Of a stretch of 64,000 nt of DNA, positions 13,712-25,700 are shown in pieces. The notes beneath the pieces were generated by a model that searched no databases, had not been told where the DNA came from, and saw only the letters and a program-made list of their open reading frames with translations. The stretch is taken from contig WPIO01000005.1 in assembly GCA_009760855.2 (NCBI GenBank), positions 9,938,501-10,002,500 on the forward strand. Direction: 5' to 3'. This stretch comes from Cristatella mucedo (taxonomy: Eukaryota > Bryozoa > Phylactolaemata > Cristatellidae). Position numbers and translations under genes: made by a program. The number at the start of each line of letters is the position of its first letter. Within the stretch, counting starts at the first letter, position 1.

Positions 13712-16700
13712 AAACTTCTTGTCTGTGTGGTACCTGCACTGCAGCTACAGGAAAAGCTTGGTTTCCAGGCCTGTTGTGATACGCTGTGCTGCAAGTCGCC
13801 ACTGTGCCATCACTCGCTGTGAACGTGCAACGATGCGCCCGCTTGCCATCTCTTACAGGGTGCCGCGCCTCAAGGCTGCCGATTTCATAGCCGGGAGCGT
13901 TGCTCAGCAGGAGCTGCTTGCAGATATGGGCATCAAGCTGGTGACCATGAACGACGGTCGCATGCAGCTCATCCACTCCCAGTCACAGGTGAGGCTTCTC
14001 TCTGTCTTTCTGTCGGCTAGTGGCGCAGTCTTGCTTTGGGGTCCTCCTTGGCGAGTGTCGTGTCTACTCAGTTTGCTGAGCCGTCCTATTAAAATATTAG
14101 ATAGCCGACGCAGTTTGCTCGCTCTATCCGTAAGTCTACTCGATTATGCTTTGAAAAAGAGGTCGAAGTTAGATCTGTTTCACAAGCCTAGCTGCAAAGG
14201 TGGCCTTGAAGGATTCTGATTTTCGAACTGTCAGCTTTCGGAGTGGCTGGCTGTGGCAATACCGGTCCTGGCATGCCACTGGGGCTGCTGTAGCCTCCAA
14301 AACACCAGCCAATGGCATTGCGAGCAATGGGAATCTTTCACGTGCTCATAATTTTGATTGAGTGTGAACGCAAGTCAATGGGTATGTAGCTGAACCAGTG
14401 ATGGGGTATTGGAAGTAGGTTTTTTCCTCCACAATGCCCTTTAAAGGAGGAGACTGACGTGCATGTCACGTTGGATCCAACCTCTTAAAGTATTTTGATA
14501 GCTGCTTTAAATTCAACGGGAGCTCGAGGATAATGCAGTACTTTGGAGGTATTCTGTCCGGCTAATCCTAAGGTGTTTGATGTTCACAACCGAGGTCGTG
14601 GGTTCATATCCTACAGTTGCGCAATCCTTTATTGCCAACTGCAAGCGGTGGCGATAGCCGGTAATGCTCTTCTACTGCTATGCAAATGAGGCTGTTAAAT
14701 CAGCCAATATTCTTATCATGTCATTCGGACTAAGCACTGTGCTCGTAAACACTTCGAAGTATTTGACGAACGGCAAAAGATCGTTTACTTTAATGCTACG
14801 TAATCTGCATTAATTTAATGGAAAATGTTTCCGGGGATCCTCTCTAATTACGATCAGGGGTATTAACTTCAAAAGTGCTTACAAGAGGTCGCTCAATTGA
14901 GCTAGCCAAAAAGAATTGCCGAATCAGCCAGAAGGAGAGCCAGAGTGGGGAAAGTTCTCGCCCCCTAGCAGAGTGGGGAAAGTTCTCGCCCCCTAGCAGA
15001 GTGGGGAACGTTCTAGCTCCCTCCCTCCTGCGCTTCTGCGCTGACTGCCGCTCGCCTCGGCCGCGACCACCATTGGCGGGCGCTTCCGACGCGCGCGCTG
15101 CAGGCAGCGGACGCGGAGCGAGCCGAAGAGGGACTCCTGTTCATGCGAGAGATGCTCGAGCTGGCGCAGCAGCAGCAGGTGGGCGGGGCCGCCGACGTCA
15201 AGACGGAGCCTCGCATAGTGCAGATCGTCTCCGAGCCGTTCGACGGACGGAGCGTCTATCAGGCCGGCGCCGCTCAGTTCGGCTACGACCTGGGCAAGGA
15301 GCCGCCGCTGGAGGCGCCGGTCGTGCTATCCGAGCCTAGCAACGGCTGTGCCGAGGTGAGCTGCGCCATTGAGCGCCCCCTACCGTTCCCTCGTCTGTTT
15401 TTTTTCTGCCAAGGAACTACCCCTACTTTTTCTACCTTTTTCTGCTCCTGCAGCGTGCGGATCCACAGCCTGCCTGCTAGCCAGCCAGCCCCATCTGCTG
15501 GCTATGTGGGTGGGGGTGGTAGCATGGCGATTATGCCTGATTCATAATGAAGCCTCGTGGCTTTATTATGGCCTATTATGATTATGAAGCCTCGTGGCTT
15601 CTGGGACTGCATGCCGAACACTTGCGCTCTCTTAGGTGCGAAATGCTGTCGCCGGCAGCATTGCTATCGTGGAGCGTGGCGGCTGCATGTTTATCGAAAA
15701 AGCCCGACACGTCGAAAACGCCGGCGGCCTCGGCGTCATCGTCATAGGTGAGCAGCCCACCCCACCCCTACTTGCGTGTCTATTCCTGGAAGGTGACCAG
15801 GTACACCGGCTGACGGCTACCGTGGAGTTGCTGTTTTTTGCGTCCAAACCAAGCTCGTACGTGTGGCAGCACGGCACGGCCCCTTGCCATATCGGCTTTC
15901 TCGGATCGTGCTGGCAGCGAAGTCTCACTTTCCTCGCTCCGAGTACTTCGCAGCTGCTGCTGCTGCTGCTTGCCTGCCTTGCCAGCTGCTTGCTACAAAT
16001 GGCGTTACTATTTGTGTATGTGTGCATGTGTGTGCCCACGCGTGTGCGTGCGTGCGTGTTGGCGTTTGCATGTGCTTATGCCTATGTGCGTGTTGTGTTT
16101 GGCACAATGTACGCTCGGCGGCTTGAAGAAGAGTTCGGGTCAAGGTCGTCAGCCTGTGTCAAGCTATTTTAGAATGTGAATGATGTCCAGGGCCTGCCTT
16201 GTGGGTACTTGAGGGCTTCCCAGGAATGTGCATAGGAAACATATGGGCACACCTTGTTGACGTGGCTAAGAGGTTGGAGGGTAAGCACCGTCGTAGCCAC
16301 ACTTGTGGCCATTCATTCCCCCTACCGTTGGCAGGCCAGAGGCCGGCTTGGCCTCTGGTCCTCTTCCTGTTCACAGGCAGCATAATATCAAATAGATTGT
16401 CGATAAAACCCACTTACTAGTTATGGAAAAACCTAGTGTATATTGGCAAGCCTAGTGTTTTTAAGAAATTGCTTAGCCTAACTCTAGATACCGGCCTCGG
16501 AACTCGGAGCACATCTCTCCTATGGCCTCTGCTTGTATCATGCTCAGCAACTCTTTAGTTGGGCTTGTCTGCCACAAATGTAGCATCTACGTTATTACAG
16601 CATCTATCACCGACGTGTGCTGGCTTCCCGTCGAGCAGTGTATCGACTTCAAGGGACTTTAGGTCCCTGATAAAACTTACTTACTAGTTATGGGCAAACC

Positions 16701-19700
16701 CAGTCTGATTCAGAAATTGGAAAGGCTGACGCTCAAAAATTGGCTCTGCCAGCATATCTCTCGTTGAATCAGCTCGAAATCTAGGTGTCGTGTGCCAAAG
16801 TGACCTCTCATTGGACGTTTGATGAAGTTAGACGTTAGTCTCGTTAGACGACCACATCAGCTCCACAGTCAAGTCTGCCTACTTTCAGCTACATAACATT
16901 GCTAAAAATTTGGGCTTGCTTAGACTGAGATACCGCATCTAAGTTGGTCAATGCATTTGTGACATCCCGTCTTGACTTCTGTAACTCACTGCTTGCTGGC
17001 CTACCGGCATGTGCAATCAGGCGATGACAGATGGTGCAAAACTCTGCAGCTAGGCTTGTCTGTCGTGAGCGTAGCAGTTGCCACATCACACCACTTCTCA
17101 CCGACCTGCACTGGCTACCAGTCAAGCAACGGATCGACTTCAGGGTCTTGTCGCTCACTTTTAGGTCACTTCATTCTTTGTCTCCAACCTATCTCTCAGA
17201 TCTACTCCCCTACCAGGCTTAGCATCGTACCACCCGCTTTTCGGAATCCAACAGTCTACCAGGACCTCGTACAAACCTCAAATCCTTTGGAGACCGTGCA
17301 TCTAGTTCGTATGCTCCCAAAGCCTGGAACTCCCTACCGACTTCACTACATAACTTTGCAAAGCTGCTTCCTGCGCTGACCTGCACGCTTTTAGTCGGCT
17401 CGCCAAGCACTGATTACTGTGTACGAGGTAGCAGTGCATTTTCGTTGGCTAGGATTTGTTTGAAGCGTTGTGTGATCTGTTGCTTCTTGCAGACAACAAT
17501 GCAGGCACGACTAGTGCCTCGTCACCATTCTTCCACATGTCAGGCGATGCCGTCACAGAAGTGAGCATACCGGTCGTGTTTCTTTTTCACGTCGAGGGAC
17601 AAGCCGTGGTAGACGCATTGCGCACACATGGAAAAGTCGTTGTGCGTCTTGCTAACAAGCCCACTGTCAGACATAAGACAGCAGCCGACGGTCAGTCGCG
17701 CCACCTGCCGTCATGCTGGTGCTTCTATGCTTTGCCACGTGGTCGACTTTCTGCTAGTGCTCTCTCACTGCTGCTCAGCAATAAGGCTCAGTATGTAGTT
17801 GTGTCTTTGTCGCGATCAGATGTCGTGAAGCTTACCCTGCGGGTTCAGCAAGAGCGGGCTCTGACTTTGCGCACAATTTAAGACCGTGATCTGTTGTTTG
17901 CAGAGCAACACTCCTTTGCATCGAGGCGCGCTCTCGTGAGAACAAACATGGCGAGGCTGGACAACACTTTAATTGTCAACATTGAGCTGAGCGATGTGGT
18001 CGTCGTCATCAGTATGCCTTACCGGCATTTGCAAGTTGACCAATCAGGCCTGGAAGAGAATGTCATAGTATGTAGGCTGTCTGCTCGGTCGTACTTCCTT
18101 TCCAGTATATGTGAAATGTCTAGAAAGAGGTTTGGTTTTCTTAAGGTACTCTGCAAATGCCTTATCATTATGTTAATAACTATCACGATCATGCCCTTGT
18201 GGGTCGGTGCACGAGCTCGACTGGTGGTTTTGTTGTGGTAGCTAAAGTCTCTGGCTGCTCTTCGTCCTTTTGCCCCCTCTCTCTTTTTCTCTCTAGATCT
18301 ATTTCTGTATCCATCCCTCTTTCTCTCTGTCTCTGTGTATACATGGGCGTTCATCTCTGCCACTCCCTCCCTCTTTATTTGTGCTCCAATCTTTGAGTTC
18401 GTTTCTAGCCCTGCCTTCCTGGCTTATGCTATCTAGTCGTCTCTCACCACATTCGTTTCTGCTGCTACTGCCGCCACTGCTGCTGCTGCTGCTACTCTCT
18501 CCCCCCTTCTGTCTGTCCGTCTATGCACACTCACTCGAGCCCTTTAATGCCAGTGCACAAATGACAAATGAAAATTTGAGCGTGACGTTGGTTAAGCTGT
18601 TTAGCCTGAGCTGGTACTTCAGTGCTATTCAGGTTTGTGGCCAAATCGTTGCCCGAAGGATCATTGCTGCATCGCCATTTGGCTGCAACACTTGGGGCCA
18701 GTCAGTGGGCTGTGCACTGACCCGTTTGTTACATCAGTCTATTCTGCCAGATATCAATCGAAATGAGTGAGTTGGTATCACTTTTGCCTCCATCTTGGGG
18801 GGTCCTAGGTTCAGCCCCCAAAGATGACACCACTTTTTTGATCTAACTGGCACTACCATATCGCTATGGGGTTTGATACCATATGCAACTGACATCCAGC
18901 TTACAGTTAAGCCAAATTACATTGGCAACGTCGGATTTTAGAGAAATTGTGTCCTCATCACAAGCTGTGCTAAGCAGCATTCTCAAAAGTAGCTTAGCTA
19001 TGTGAAATCAGCAAATATATTGTGATTGCCATCCTTCATTCGTGAAACCACTTAAGTTAAACAACTGTGCAGGGGGGGCAGGTCAACAATATTCAGCCGT
19101 GCCTTGCCTAACACACTTTGGGGGTAGGAGCACAAGGTTGGTAGTTCAGGATTGCTATTTATGGGCACCGTGTAGGTTTCCAAATGCTACTTGTCTTCTT
19201 GTGTCTGCTATTAACTGTCGGTTTGCCGTGTCGTGTTGCTGCGATGCTGATCGTCTTACTATGTCGACCTTACGTGCAGCCTGGTGATTGCTGCTACTAC
19301 CAAATGTACAAGAGCACGATGGCTGCCTGTGTGTGTGTATGTGTGCGATCACCTGCCAATGTCATGTCTTGTTGCCGTAATCGATCAGTGGAACATACGT
19401 TGTTAGCTGGAGAGAGATGAGCGTCGAGCCAAGCACGTGCTGAGTATCAGCATCACAAGGCTGACACCTGGCGATGGTGACGAAGATGCAACCCATGATC
19501 TACCACCTGTCAATGCCGTGTATCCTCACGTTGAAGAAGTTCTGTACAGGAAGGTGAGGCTCTGCTCGGCCGTCCACGGCCTTATCTAGTCAAGTTCTGC
19601 TCACAAGTCTACTTGGGGCATTGCAAATTTCGTTCATCTATTATCAGGCTGACTCTATTGGTAGCAGCAGCAGCAGCAGTGATCTGGTACGGAACAACCA

Positions 19701-22700
19701 CTCCCAGTTATTGCCGGCCTTCTGTCGTTGTTTCATTCTCAGTTGCTTTTCATTATTTTTCGTCCTCTTCAGCCTTGCTTATGGTACCTCCAGCCACTGT
19801 GCTTCAGTTGTAAGGTGTGCTTTTGGGAGTGGTATACGGTTCAGCTGTGGTTCTACATCAGAGACCTACATATATGTCTGCCACAATGCATCACCATGAG
19901 TCGGCATGTTATCATATCTGCCGTTGTGTGCAATCAGCTTGATTTATGTTGTTAAGTGACATCTGGCGTTGGTACCAGCTTATGTTGTGCAACTGTCTCG
20001 TTTTGTTACAGATCGCTAGCACTTCTTGACACTAGTCTTTGCTGCTACGTGATCATATGACTGCTTGAACCATATACTGCAAGATAGCAAGTGCTTGCAC
20101 TGGTGCTGACATTTCTAAGTAGTTTGCCAGAATCTCATGCCATTCTTTCCTCAAAAATGGTGTATGTGAACAAGATTACATTTGCACGTCTTTAATTACC
20201 ATCGATACAAGGAGACTTTACTAAGTTACTTTGAAGGGGATAAGTTCCTGACACGTCTTTTTAATGTATGCCACTGCAGCGATCAGGCTTATCAGTGTTT
20301 GGCATGAAGTTTCAGGTATACCCTAAGACGAATTGTCTCACTAGAACAAGCTGGTGGCAGCTGTGACACGGGAATCATTTCAAGAAAGGGGAAAAGTAAT
20401 AAGAAAAGCAATCTTATCGAAAGAGCTTCACATAATGTGTTCCACTGGCAATGGGGCGCTGTCAAGCCAACCAGAGGTGGATGTTTTTACAGACGACCTT
20501 GGTGCCACGATCAAGTCTTCACTGCACCTTCTGTTCAGTGGAGTAAGACTAGATGGCTCATCTTTGCAGAATCATGCTGTAGTGCCATCGGCAAGATGAA
20601 GTAGTCATTTTTCCAGGTTGCTGCCAAGACCTATTCCGTCTGACGCAGGATGACAGGAGCCTGTCTTAATCGTGACGTTGCCACGCTTTGCCGAATTTTT
20701 GCAAGTGTACTGAGTGATCGATCATAGGCTGCCTGCCATGGACTAAGAGTGGAGAAAACTCACCCCAAGCACAATCCCAAGAAACGATCCCGCGACATTT
20801 GGATTGCCTTGCCAGTGCTGTACACCGATTGAGCCATCGATACTCTGCTCATCTGCTTTCAGCTCTGGGAAAGGGAGAGGAGGGCCTAAAACCCGAGCTT
20901 CAAGCAGCGTCTTGCATGCCCGAACCAAATTCACCATTTATCGCTGAGACAGCCATAACCAGGTGGTCATGCTGTGTGGGGGGACCTTGGTCGCGATAGA
21001 AGCCTGTTTAGTTCCCCCAAGGAATTCGTTTGGCGTGCTGATTCATGTAGGAATCTTGACAGTGCAAGTGCTGCCCGGGTTAAGGGGGATGTACAAAAGT
21101 TGTCGAAAAATTTCAAGTTCTTGCAAATTAGCCTCTGAAAGACAAGCAAGTTGTAAAAGCAATCCCAAGTTTGGGAGGATGGGGGCTGCCAGCCTATGGC
21201 GCCACGCAAACGGTCACAAGTCATCAGGGTGGGTCCGGCGTTCCATGCCTGCAAACGAAACCACGGACATTGTCTTTTACTGAGATATCGCATTGACAGC
21301 CGTGCAGCCAGCCGGGCTACTCGACACGTAGCCGCTTGTCGTGTGCTCGAGTGTCCACCCGAGCCACGAGTCAGCCGTCGTGCTAGCACTTTCGAGCCGA
21401 TCTCTAATCGGGTAGAGTTTGTGCGATTAACAGCAGCAGCAGCCCTGCTCGTCGTGCCGAGCTGGTAGTAGCACCGGTAGTCGGCAGGCTGCGCCGAGCC
21501 TCCTACTCGTTTTGATGGTTAGCTTTCGTGGCACTCGGTGCAGGAGCAGAGTTTTTTATTCCGCCTAGCTGGGTGGGCAGGGGGGGCACCGCCATATCGC
21601 GCAGCCGGCCGCATCGCCCAGCGAAATGGTCGCCTTGTCTGCTTGTGCTCACTCTCGAGATGGCGTCACGCCCGGAGCGAGTCGACGGCGCGTGGCAGCA
21701 CAGGCAGCCCGTTTTTCGTTCTGCCGCTGATGCGCCGCCCGGCATGCCGTTCAGTCGCCCCTGAAGGGTCTGGCCAAGCACGGCGAGTACATGCGCACTC
21801 TCAAGGAGCTGCTCGACGTCGCCTGGGAGGTCAAACCGAGCAGCGTCTTCGACGCTGCCTCGGAGGAGACACTGCTCGAAATGATGGACCAGCTGAGCAC
21901 AGCGATGGCTTCCAACGGATCGTCCGAGAGCACTGGCAGCGCAGCAGCTGACGATGGCAAGCGGCGGCTGCCGGCAGTGGAGACGGCGGCGGCAGACGGT
22001 GCAACCTCGATGACCTACAGCTATGGCCGAAGCGAGCCCGGTCAGCAGGACACCATCCCCTCAGGATTCACTGCCGGAACGCCGTCCTCTGCCGGCGTCG
22101 AAGACGGCAGCAGAGCTTGTCGACCCGGTGCTGCAGGCTGTGAGGGTGTGGTCGGCAGTGGGGAGAGCAGCAGACGCCAGCCGGACGATGGGTGCGTGCA
22201 GGCACTCGCTGCTCGTTTTGCACTGTCCTGCTTTGGCTTCAGCTCCGATGCCCCCCTGCCCTCTCACATCTGCCCTCTAACGGTTGTTGCCGGTCTGCTT
22301 GTGCTTGCCTCGCGGCTGCCAGTCAGCCAATGAATGGACTGCACTGGCTGGCTGCCTTGCAGGTCGGTGCCGGGCTTGCTGGGTCACGTGGTGAGAGCCG
22401 TGTTCACGAAGCTTGCCATTGCACCTTTGGAGGACGACGACGGTGGCGTTGGCAGTGGCAGTGGTGGCGGCGCGGCGAAAGCGGGTGAAGGCCTGCCGAC
22501 ATCGCTGCCCGTGCTCGTAAAAGGTAGACCACGCAGGGCATTCACGCTGCGACTGCTGTAGTGCCGCAGTGTTTGCCATCGCTTGGCAGGCGTTCGCATG
22601 GCGGTCGCTCGGGAACTTCGGCCAGCACCAGGCCGATCGTGTGTGCGTGGCGATTCAAAAGTATCACACGGGTGGGCTTCCTGAGGGTGGCCAGAATTGC

Positions 22701-25700
22701 ACCTTCCTTGAAAATGGCCGAATGCTTTCTCCTGGAAAATTAATTCCTCTGTGCGAAGCGGAGTGGCTGTGAAAGGGTGAGAATGAATGCTCGGCTTCAG
22801 CTGAACTACTTGGGGTCGTGGGTCTGTCGCGAGTGCAGTGTGGCTGCTGCTCGGTGCAGCCCAAAATAGGGGCATTTTTGTCGTGCAGCCAGGCCGTTGG
22901 CCAGGTGAGCAGAGGTGAGAGTGCCGCTGACACGCGCACCTTCTCTTACTGCGGTTCAGGCTGTGTGGGCGCTTGGTGGGTGTCACGAAGTGGGCTCAAT
23001 GCTTTGCCAACCTAAGCTGCTCAGTGCTGTTCAATTCGTCTGGTGTGTGCAAGCTGTGAATGTCGGCACTCTGCAGTGGCCAGTCGCAGGGGGTTAGCTC
23101 TCTGACTCAGCAGCACCGCTGATGCAATGCTGTCGTCACAGTCATGGCAGTTGCCTCCGGCTGTGCACGACGCCCGCGGAATTCACTTTTGCTTACAAAG
23201 GGGAGGCGACATGCTCGCACGGTGGCAGGTGAGACTGTGCAAAGATCTGTGGTGGCAGGCCACCTACCCTTGGCCGATGGCAGTACGCTGCTGCTGGTGC
23301 CGCCACCACCGCTGCCTGCCCACGACTGGTGAGCAAGTCAGCCGAAGCTAGGTTTAGTCGTAGGAAGTCGTGGGCAGCAAGCCATGCTGCCTATGCTGGA
23401 TTTAGGAAGATTTGCACCAGCGCTTGCTAGCGAGGTTCGTCTGCTACTGAGGCAGGCGATCAGGCTAGCATCGCTGAGATCATCGCATCGCAGTAATGCC
23501 TGATCCATCTGATCGATCACTGATCCATCTGATCGATCACTGATTATAGCATCGCTGAGATCGGCCAGGCCCGAGTTCTGTGCCATCCGTGTTGCTGTTT
23601 GTCAACCTTGTGATGCAGGAACGTTGCTCGCCTATGGCACCTTTTTTACATGTCGAATGGCTGCAAAACACGAGCTGGAGGGAAGTAGGTGAGTTACCTC
23701 CCCCCTGCAAGTGATCGACCTTAGTCCAGCGGATATTGTAACGTGCCGGGCGACAAACGCGGAGCATATACATGATTTTATCGTTTGAAGAGATAGAGGC
23801 TGAACCTTGGAGCTTCGCTTTTACTTTGCCTTAGCCCTTTGAGCGCGCTGCTGCATGGATGAAGACCGTTGTACTCAGCCAGCTCCTGGTCTCTCAAGCA
23901 AGGCAGGCTTCTGGCAGCTAGATCCTGACCATGTTGGCCTTTGATCGCCTGGCTCTCTAGTGCTGCATTTTGCACTTGAACTTCCGATACTAGCTCCAAC
24001 CATGTCATTGCAGGCGGCTGCATTTGTGCTGTGCAAGTCTGAGGCTCCACCTTATTTTATTACCTTCATGTCGTGCGCATTCGACCCGCTTGCCATATGT
24101 AACTGGAATCCAGCAGCAGTGCACGGCTCTGCAGCCGTGGTGTCTGTAGTTTGTAGCCTGACTGATCGTTGTCTGGCGACCACTGCTGTCCACCTGTTGG
24201 CTAACCAGGCAATGTCATTTGGAGTGGTACAACTGCTGCAGCATTGTTCACATTTTAGATCTGCTGCATTCCAGCTGGGTGGTTCAGGTCCTATCTCAGT
24301 GAGATACTACAAAGCATTGAGCAAAGCTTGCAGATTTAATCGCCAAGCACAATCTAGGCTTTTATTTCTATGGGTATCACACACCAAGCTGTACCTATGC
24401 ATTGATCCAGACCAGCTTTTCAGCACGTCAAACTCTCCCAACTCCCTTTCAGCATGTATTGCTGACAATCAATCTTATATGGTAGTATGCTTTACCAAAT
24501 TTAATGACGATAAAACCAACTTTATGGTTATGGGCACACCTGGTCTGACTCAGAAATTGGAGAAACTATCCCTCAAAATGGGCTCTACCAGCTTATCTCC
24601 TGTAGCAGTTGTGAGAAGTCTGTGTTTCTTTTTCCCAAATGACCTGTCAATAGACGACTACTTCAGCTCCACAGTCAAGTCTGCCTACTTTCAGCTTTGC
24701 AAAAATTCGGGCCTGCTTAGACAGGGAAACCACGTCCAAGTTGGTCCATACGTTTGTGACATCTGTCTCCACTTATGTAAGTCACTGCTTGCAGGTCTTT
24801 TAGCTTATGCAATCAGATCCTGACGATTGGTCTTTTCAGTTACTCTGAAGCCAGTCTTGTCTATCATGAGCCACAGTTGCCACATTACACCACTCTGCGA
24901 CTACCTAGCACCACTGCAAGTAGTGCATCGGCTTCATGGTTTTGTGACTCAGTTTTAGGTCCCTTCATCCTATAGCTCGTGCCTACCTATCGGAACTACT
25001 CTCCAATCAAGTTAGACATTGTCGCAGCCACTTTCTCAATCAAGTCGTGTACATGTGCCTCAAAAATAACTTCAAATCATTTGGAGACCGTGCCTTTAGC
25101 TCCCAAAGCCTGAAATTCACTCCCGACTGATGGGTCATCAGCAGACTTGACCACATTTAAACGAAAGCTACAAACACACCTAATCCTCACTGCATTAGCT
25201 GGGTACTTGTGGTTTGTTCTTTGTGTGCTTATTCGTGCTGACATTGTGCAAATTACCACTAACCATATTGACAGGCTTCCCTTTCAGCATATTTTAAGTG
25301 CCTATAAGGAGACTAAGTTCTCCAAGAGCGCTATACAAATTTTTTGTTATTCTTATTATTATTAAAGAACAAATCTGCCCAATTAGCTTTTCCCTTGCAG
25401 CATATTTTAAGTGCCTAGAAAGAGAATGAGTTCTCCAAAGCTACACTAATGTATTATCATTATTATTATTTTCTAAAGAAAGAATCCTCCCAATTAGCTT
25501 GATGCCTTTCACGATGGCATTTACACAATCCAGTTCGTACAAAAAGAAAATAATGAGAGAACTAGTTTCCGCCCTCAAAATTTATTTCAAAATTTTAGTC
25601 TTAGTCATTTTACAGCTTTTTGCAGCTTGGACATTTTGTCCAGTACTTTGACATGCCAAGTAGTATGAGAACAACAGCAGTTCACCGGCTATGCTCAATT

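Noticed and set aside
18790-18830. Stem ttggggg/cccccaa with ggttcag as a tRNA-derived element
   Set aside because: T-loop geometry is wrong and no second copy was seen; kept only as a small stem.
20354-20599. Open frame starting [14 protein letters not shown] as an EDEM3 exon
   Set aside because: Joining it to the microexon ending at 20315 needs a 34-bp intron and a poor acceptor; no domain is recognised.
23144-23331. Open frame ending [13 protein letters not shown] before gtgagc as the exon preceding the RDEL exon
   Set aside because: Its donor leaves two bases, while the exon at 28338 needs one. The alternative frame has the right phase but a poor sequence.
24012-24290. Open frame [15 protein letters not shown]... 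after a good-looking acceptor (tcattgcag)
   Set aside because: It runs into LINE A3 without a break and has no donor in phase or family resemblance; probably chance.
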